Below, in pieces: positions 4,239 through 7,989 of a stretch of 7,989 nucleotides of DNA. The stretch comes from VGKU01 sp964388785 (lineage in GTDB: Bacteria > Patescibacteriota > Patescibacteriia > UBA9934 > GWF2-40-263), in assembly GCA_964388785.1 (NCBI GenBank), contig CAYMBX010000039.1, positions 1-7,989 on the forward strand, read 5' to 3'. Made by a program: the position numbers and the translations under genes. The first letter of the stretch is position 1. Every line of letters starts with the position of its first letter. The notes beneath the pieces were generated by a model that searched no databases, had not been told where the DNA came from, and saw nothing but the letters and a program-made list of their open reading frames with translations.

Positions 4239-6024
4239 TCGAATCGATGAAGATTCGATCCGTCTGGCCTTCCAGGACTACCAAAAAGGCCGGTACCGGG
4301 TCGACGAACTGATCGGTGAAGGCGCGATGGGCGGTGTGTTCCTCGCGTTTGATACGCGGCTTCACCGCGCGTGCGCGATCAAAGTGCTGCGCGCTGAGCT
4401 GCTCGACGACGAGCACATCAAAGGCCGCTTCATGCGTGAAGCGGTTATCATGACCCAAATCAACCATCCGGCCGTCGTGCGCGTTTACGAGCTTGATGAG
4501 ATCGATGACATCCCGTTCATTATCCTTGAGTGGGTTGATGGCGGGTCGCTCTGGGATCACATCGAGGTGCGCGGGCCCATGGCGCCGCAGATGGCGGTTT
4601 ATGTTATGACACTCGTGTGTGCCGGCATCGAAGCCGCACATGCGAAGGGCATTATCCACCGCGACATCAAGCCGGAGAACGTTCTGCTCGCTCCCGACGG
4701 ATATCCCAAGGTCACCGACTTCGGGATCGCCATGACGGAGATGGGCGGGCGCATGACCCAGATGAATATGGGCATGCTCTCGAAGGCGTACGGCGCACCC
4801 GAACAGGCCTCCGATGCGGCGAGAGTCGACGTGCGCGCGGATGTGCACGCGCTCGGCGTGACGCTTTGGGCCTTGCTCAAAGGGAATTCGCCTCCTGACA
4901 CATGGCTGTTTGGCGAGACGCTCAGCGGGAATCCGGAGATGCTCGAGGGGATTCCTCTTGAGCTCATCCCGATCATTTCGACCGCGACTCAAACCCGTCG
5001 TGAAGACCGGTTTGCAAACGTGGCCGAGTTGCGCGAAGCGCTCGAAGGCGTTCTTGAGACACTCAAGTCCACCAACCGTTCTTCGACGCAGCTCTATGCC
5101 ACCGGCGAAACTCCCGCCGTACGAACGGACTCGAAGCAACGTCTTCCGTCTCCGGTCGGACGACGTTCGAGTATTGTCGAAAACACCAGTGTCGATCCAC
5201 CCGCGTTTTCCTCTTCGCCCAAGAAGGCCAAGACGCCTGCGCCTGTCGCTGTCGCGCCCGAACCCGACGAGTCAGAGGCGTCTTCGGACGCCGTGTCCGA
5301 CCTCGATCTCGCCAACGACGAAGATTTCGCGATCGAGATGGATCGCATTCGTCGCCAGCGGCGGATTCGGATCGCGGTCGTGGTGTGCCTCCTTGCGATC
5401 GCCATCGGTGTCATCACTGCGCTCGCAATGCGAGAAGAGCAGACGGAACCGTTGTCCGAGGTTACGCTCGAACAGCCGGTTCAAAAGCCGGAAGTTCCCG
5501 CTGAACCTATCGTACTGCCGATTCCGGAGCCGCTGCCGACGCCGAGACGCGATGAACGGATCTCCGAAAACGCACATCCGCGACGGGACACGGAGATCAC
5601 GGCCGCATCGCTGGATGTTCCGGTGGAGGAGCCGTCCGTGGAGGATAAGCCACCGGTCGATCAACCGAAGCCGAACCCACCGGAGCGCAAGCCGCCCACG
5701 GATAAGCGTCCAAAGCCCAAGCCGCCGGAAACAAATGATACGGTGGTGGTCAAAGCTCCGGACCCGAAGCCGATGGTCGAGGAAAAGCCGATAGAAACGT
5801 CACGCGTGAGTGTGGCGTTCCCCGACGGCGATCCTGCAAAGGTTTGGCTGGTCGGTCCGGGAGGGCGACACAACATTCCCGGCTCGGTTCCGTCCGGAAC
5901 CTACAAGGTGATAGGGGCGTTTCCAAGCGGTGAACGTACCGCGATTGCCGCACTCACCGTGAGTGGCGGACGCGCCGTCCGCATCACCTGCAACAGCGCG
6001 TTCGCGAAGTGCCAGGCTCGTTAG
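4231..6024 (+). CDS. Transmembrane Ser/Thr protein kinase (Hanks type) with external Pro-rich region and C-terminal beta domain
   Basis: This encodes 597 residues and ends in TAG 6022-6024. ATG 4231 is chosen over an upstream in-frame start because it overlaps the previous stop by 8 bases and follows GGGGGGA. It phosphorylates Ser/Thr on proteins using ATP. The kinase domain (about 22-275) has every key element: glycine loop G29-x-G31-x-x-G34, K51 in AIK, E70, HRDIKPEN with D145 and N150, DFG at 163-165, APE at 189-191 and the conserved Asp204. Residue 206 is His where Tyr or Trp is usual. The activation loop (168-184) is unusually Met-rich. A juxtamembrane linker (about 280-375) leads to a membrane span at about 379-400, preceded by RRQRRIR, which places the kinase in the cytoplasm. 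Outside are a Pro/Lys/Glu-rich stretch (417-520) and a small domain (525-594) with 'SGTYKVIGAF', PEGA-like, ending in a Cys pair (587, 594). Inferred role: sensing envelope state. Confidence 0.93.
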   Translation: MSSRIDEDSIRLAFQDYQKGRYRVDELIGEGAMGGVFLAFDTRLHRACAIKVLRAELLDDEHIKGRFMREAVIMTQINHPAVVRVYELDEIDDIPFIILEWVDGGSLWDHIEVRGPMAPQMAVYVMTLVCAGIEAAHAKGIIHRDIKPENVLLAPDGYPKVTDFGIAMTEMGGRMTQMNMGMLSKAYGAPEQASDAARVDVRADVHALGVTLWALLKGNSPPDTWLFGETLSGNPEMLEGIPLELIPIISTATQTRREDRFANVAELREALEGVLETLKSTNRSSTQLYATGETPAVRTDSKQRLPSPVGRRSSIVENTSVDPPAFSSSPKKAKTPAPVAVAPEPDESEASSDAVSDLDLANDEDFAIEMDRIRRQRRIRIAVVVCLLAIAIGVITALAMREEQTEPLSEVTLEQPVQKPEVPAEPIVLPIPEPLPTPRRDERISENAHPRRDTEITAASLDVPVEEPSVEDKPPVDQPKPNPPERKPPTDKRPKPKPPETNDTVVVKAPDPKPMVEEKPIETSRVSVAFPDGDPAKVWLVGPGGRHNIPGSVPSGTYKVIGAFPSGERTAIAALTVSGGRAVRITCNSAFAKCQAR

Positions 6025-6052
6025 CCAGGCTCGACCGAACATCTTTACTCCT

Positions 6053-6080
6053 GACGAGGTTTCATCCCTCGTCTTTTTCT
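6053..6080 (+). terminator. Intrinsic terminator of the kinase operon
   Basis: GACGAGG (6053-6059) and CCTCGTC (6067-6073) form a 7-bp stem with a 7-base loop, followed by TTTTTCTTTCTT. It is 28 bases past the kinase stop, separating the operon from serS. Confidence 0.85.
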
Positions 6081-6083
6081 TTC

Positions 6084-6112
6084 TTCACATTTTCTGATGA
6101 TTGAGGCATGAT
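6084..6112 (+). promoter_or_regulatory. Probable serS promoter
   Basis: TTCACA (6084-6089, 5 of 6) is followed after 17 bases by CATGAT (6107-6112, 4 of 6). The start would fall near 6118-6120, only two to four bases before the serS ATG at 6122. The -35 overlaps the T-rich tail of the upstream terminator. Confidence 0.45.
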
Positions 6113-6121
6113 GGTCGGCGT

Positions 6122-7399
6122 ATGATCGACCTCAAATTGGTTCGGGAACAGCCGGATCTCGTGAAAAAAGCCTGCCAAAATAAGAACGTTTCTGTTGATA
6201 TTGACAGAGTGATTGCGTTAGAGTCTCAACGAAGGGAATTGCAGGGACGCATTGATCAGCTCAACCAAGAACGAAAAAAAGCAGCACAAGCAAAAGACGT
6301 GGAGGAAGGAAAGCGTTTGAAAAAAGAGGCCGCCGAGTTTGAGTCCGCGTTTGCCAATGCGGATGAAGAGTTGACGACTCTTATGCGTAAAATCCCCAAT
6401 CTTCCCAGTGATGACACACCAATCGGGAAAGATGAATCTCAAAATGTGGTGATTCGACAATGGGGAGATATCCCGTCATTCGATTTCGAACCAAAGGATC
6501 ATGTGGAACTTGGTGAGGCGCTTGGGTTTATTGATTCGGAGAAAGCGGCAGAGGTCGCGGGAGCACGGTTTACTTATTTGAAAGGCGATGCGGTTCTCCT
6601 TCAGTTTGCGCTCGCACAATATGCATTTTCCGTGTTGACGGACGAATCTCTCCTTGAGTCTCTGATCAAAAAAGTAGGATTGGATGTTTCGTCACGCGCG
6701 TTCGTCCCGGTTGCACCACCGCTGATGATTCGTCCGGAGGTGTTTGAAAAAATGGCACGTCTTGAACCGCGCGAAGAGCGTTATCATATTCCGTCTGACG
6801 ATTTGTATTTGATCGGCAGTGCGGAACATACGCTGGGGCCACTTCACATGGGGGAGACACTGAAAGAAACAGATCTTCCCGCGCGTTATGTGGCGTTTAC
6901 GCCTGCATTTCGACGAGAAGCCGGCTCTTATGGAAAAGACACGAGAGGCATTTTGCGCTTGCACCAATTCGACAAAGTCGAGATGGAGTCGTTTACGACG
7001 TCGGAGCAGGGAAAAAAAGAGCAAGATTTTTTCGTAGCCCTACAAGAACAGTTGATGCAAGGACTCGGTTTGCCTTATCAAATCGTGATGACCTGTACAG
7101 GCGATCAAGGCGATCCGGACGCACGTCACATCGATCTCGAAACGTGGATGCCCGGCCAGCAGAAATATCGCGAGACCCATTCGGCGGATTACATGACGGA
7201 TTATCAATCCCGACGACTTGGCACAAAAGTGAAACGTACAGACGGTTCAAACGAATTTGTTCATATGAACGATGCAACCGTTTTTGCGATCGGCCGTACG
7301 CTCATTGCGCTTCTGGAGAACAATCAACAAGCGGACGGAAGCATTCGTGTTCCACCCGTGTTGCAACCGTGGGTCGGCAAAGAGCGGCTTGGCGCGTGA
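6122..7399 (+). CDS. serS: Seryl-tRNA synthetase
   Basis: Charges tRNA-Ser with serine using ATP, in the cytoplasm. It encodes 425 residues, the usual bacterial length, and ends in TGA 7397-7399. ATG 6122 gives the typical N-terminus MIDLKLVREQ; a TTG seven codons earlier is unlikely. Residues about 28-92 are the long antiparallel coiled coil that grips the tRNA-Ser long arm. The class II core follows: GSAEHTL (232-238) at the serine/ATP pocket, motif 2 in FRREAGSYGKDTRG (263-276) with HQFDKVE, then WMPGQQKYRETHSADYMTDY (342-361), and motif 3 with AIGRTLIALLEN (389-400) and DGSIRVP (405-411). 'VHMND' (380-384) stands where HTLN-type sequence is common, perhaps a lineage feature. Codons are more AT-rich than in the kinase operon. 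It is monocistronic, between two terminators, with no good ribosome site. Confidence 0.97.
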   Translation: MIDLKLVREQPDLVKKACQNKNVSVDIDRVIALESQRRELQGRIDQLNQERKKAAQAKDVEEGKRLKKEAAEFESAFANADEELTTLMRKIPNLPSDDTPIGKDESQNVVIRQWGDIPSFDFEPKDHVELGEALGFIDSEKAAEVAGARFTYLKGDAVLLQFALAQYAFSVLTDESLLESLIKKVGLDVSSRAFVPVAPPLMIRPEVFEKMARLEPREERYHIPSDDLYLIGSAEHTLGPLHMGETLKETDLPARYVAFTPAFRREAGSYGKDTRGILRLHQFDKVEMESFTTSEQGKKEQDFFVALQEQLMQGLGLPYQIVMTCTGDQGDPDARHIDLETWMPGQQKYRETHSADYMTDYQSRRLGTKVKRTDGSNEFVHMNDATVFAIGRTLIALLENNQQADGSIRVPPVLQPWVGKERLGA

Positions 7400-7401
7400 T
7401 G

Positions 7402-7410
7402 TTATACACA
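7402..7410 (+). other. Single consensus DnaA-box match
   Basis: TTATACACA matches the consensus TTATNCACA exactly, three bases after the serS stop. One isolated 9-mer in 8 kb is weak evidence, and no origin genes are visible. Confidence 0.15.
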
Positions 7411-7423
7411 AAAAACAGTTCGG

Positions 7424-7466
7424 AAAAGAGCGGACACAAAAAACGGCTGATGTTCGCTCTTTTTTG
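7424..7466 (+). terminator. Intrinsic terminator of serS
   Basis: AAAAGAGCGGACA (7424-7436) pairs with TGTTCGCTCTTTT (7451-7463) over 13 positions, with one G-U, around a 14-base loop. Two more T (7464-7465) and then GTTTGTTGTTTTTTG follow. It begins 25 bases past the serS stop. Confidence 0.88.
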
Positions 7467-7503
7467 TTTGTTGTTTTTTGTTTGTTTCTGTTGACGCAAT
7501 CAA

Positions 7504-7561
7504 AATTTTATCTAATTTTAGCCTAAAATTGATTGACACACGTGCGATTATTTGTTTCGAT
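7504..7561 (+). promoter_or_regulatory. Promoter of the last lipoprotein gene with upstream dyad element (copy B)
   Basis: TTGACA (7533-7538) is followed after 17 bases by TTCGAT (7556-7561, 3 of 6). Just upstream is a perfect interrupted palindrome, AATTTTAG-C-CTAAAATT (7514-7530). The 35 bases at 7504-7538 match 29 of 35 the element before the peptidase gene, and both copies end exactly at the -35 hexamer. Both promoters have a poor -10 containing CG in the middle. Confidence 0.6.
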
Positions 7562-7795
7562 AAAAGCAGGATCGCTCGGCAAACACCTGTCTTGATCGCT
7601 CTGGAAACGCACTGGTATGACACTGAAACGTTTTCAACCGACAACACGGGCTACGCCAACTTTATTCATGAGCGGTCGCGAATGTGATGTCCTGGGAGGG
7701 TTACATTCGTCAACCAACAGGCATCGCGCGTGCAGGCCTCGCGCGCTTTGCGAGGGGGTTGAACCTCTCGTTGACCACTTTTCACGGAGAACAAC
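7562..7795 (+). promoter_or_regulatory. Long, foldable 5' leader of the last lipoprotein gene
   Basis: About 230 bases separate the predicted start site from the ATG at 7796, with no convincing small gene. Visible pairings are CGAATGT/ACATTCG (7679-7685/7703-7709), CCTCGC/GCGAGG (7737-7742/7750-7755), and a long-range GTCAAC/GTTGAC (7709-7714/7770-7775) enclosing the second hairpin and ending just before the ribosome site. GATCGCTC is repeated at 7570 and 7594. I recognise no known riboswitch class. Confidence 0.4.
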
Positions 7796-7989
7796 ATGAG
7801 ATGGCTGGTGACGTTTGTGGTGTGTTCGATCTACGCGTGCGGTTCGCTCGATGCGCAATACAACGAGGCCGAGCCCGCGCGTGCGTCCTCTCCCATGCGT
7901 TCACGCGACATGGGAGGTGGGCAGATCGTTCTGTTGCATCTTCCGATTCCTGGGGGATTCGTGGTGCAGTGTACGCAAGGCGCGGGTGG
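7796..7989 (+). CDS. Predicted lipoprotein, N-terminal part (3' partial)
   Basis: ATG 7796 follows GGAGA (7786-7790) by five bases, and the frame stays open to the window end (64 codons and two bases). Residues 1-14 form a short signal, MRWLVTFVVC then SIYAC, so Cys15 is the probable lipid-modified residue, although Ile-Tyr-Ala is a loose lipobox. The mature start is polar and Ala/Arg/Ser-rich (residues 18-40), followed by a more hydrophobic stretch 'IVLLHLPIPGGFVVQC', perhaps the first strands of the folded domain. Too little is visible to name a family. It shares its promoter element with the HEYVH peptidase gene 4.5 kb away, suggesting common control, and has the longest leader in the window. 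Confidence 0.75.
   Translation, partial: MRWLVTFVVCSIYACGSLDAQYNEAEPARASSPMRSRDMGGGQIVLLHLPIPGGFVVQCTQGAG

Noticed and set aside
4183..5139. Long minus-strand open frame across the kinase domain (318 codons)
   Set aside because: The plus strand here encodes an unmistakable kinase domain. The antisense product is low-complexity Arg/His-rich and has no ribosome site.
4910..5794. Plus-strand open frame of 294 codons in another frame of the kinase gene
   Set aside because: Its product is Arg/Ser-rich and lacks structure, and the kinase frame continues through with TM and C-terminal domains.
7478..7687. Small open frames between serS and the last lipoprotein gene (7478-7687, 7617-7799)
   Set aside because: No ribosome sites, they overlap the promoter and leader structures, and their composition is unremarkable.
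1..7989. CRISPR array, transposase, integrase or rRNA
   Set aside because: I looked for regularly spaced repeats, DDE or tyrosine-recombinase motifs and rRNA-like sequence and found none.

Overview
The window looks like bacterial chromosome from an uncultured lineage that uses standard stop codons. Of the genes that end inside it, four end in TAG, three in TGA and none in TAA. The organism cannot be named from sequence alone. The seryl-tRNA synthetase style and the intergenic 'TCATCCTGAG' inverted repeat remind me of Patescibacteria (CPR) assemblies such as Uhrbacteria-like genomes. The kinase/helical-protein pair and the Asp/Asn/Gly-rich lipoprotein are reminiscent of myxobacterial or deltaproteobacterial proteins. 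Both resemblances are recalled, not searched. Base composition is patchy: protein genes are moderately to strongly GC-rich, while promoter regions (about 1500-1700, 3000-3220, 7400-7560) are AT-rich and contain textbook TTGACA -35 boxes.

Layout, left to right. (1) 1-534: 3' end of a cysteine-rich, probably secreted protein, with a terminator. (2) 596-695: a repeat-type compound inverted repeat. (3) 784-1404, minus strand: a lipoprotein gene with very high GC3, its own terminator and its own promoter. (4) 1500-1950: a 540-base region without a protein gene. It holds two near-DnaA-box 9-mers, a strong promoter, a long hairpin, a 76-nt tRNA-like gene with anticodon UCA and alanine-type identity features (G3:U70, A73), a terminator, and then a second promoter with a promoter-proximal hairpin. 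(5) 1948-2280: a small lipoprotein gene, convergent with 2302-2982 (minus), an N-terminally anchored HEYVH zinc-peptidase-like protein. (6) 3279-6024: a two-gene operon whose reading frames overlap. It encodes an exported helical protein with two membrane segments, then a transmembrane Ser/Thr protein kinase with a proline-rich external region and a small C-terminal beta domain. (7) 6122-7399: serS, possibly with a leaderless transcript. (8) 7424-7795: serS terminator, a promoter sharing a dyad-containing upstream element with the peptidase promoter, and a long foldable leader before (9) 7796-7989, the start of another lipoprotein gene that runs off the window.

Functionally, most genes other than serS and the tRNA-like gene encode envelope or secreted proteins: three lipoproteins, an anchored peptidase, a membrane kinase pair and a cysteine-rich protein. 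The two items most worth follow-up are the UCA tRNA-like transcript, whose own leader is complementary to its D/anticodon region, and the shared operator-like element in front of the peptidase and the last lipoprotein gene.
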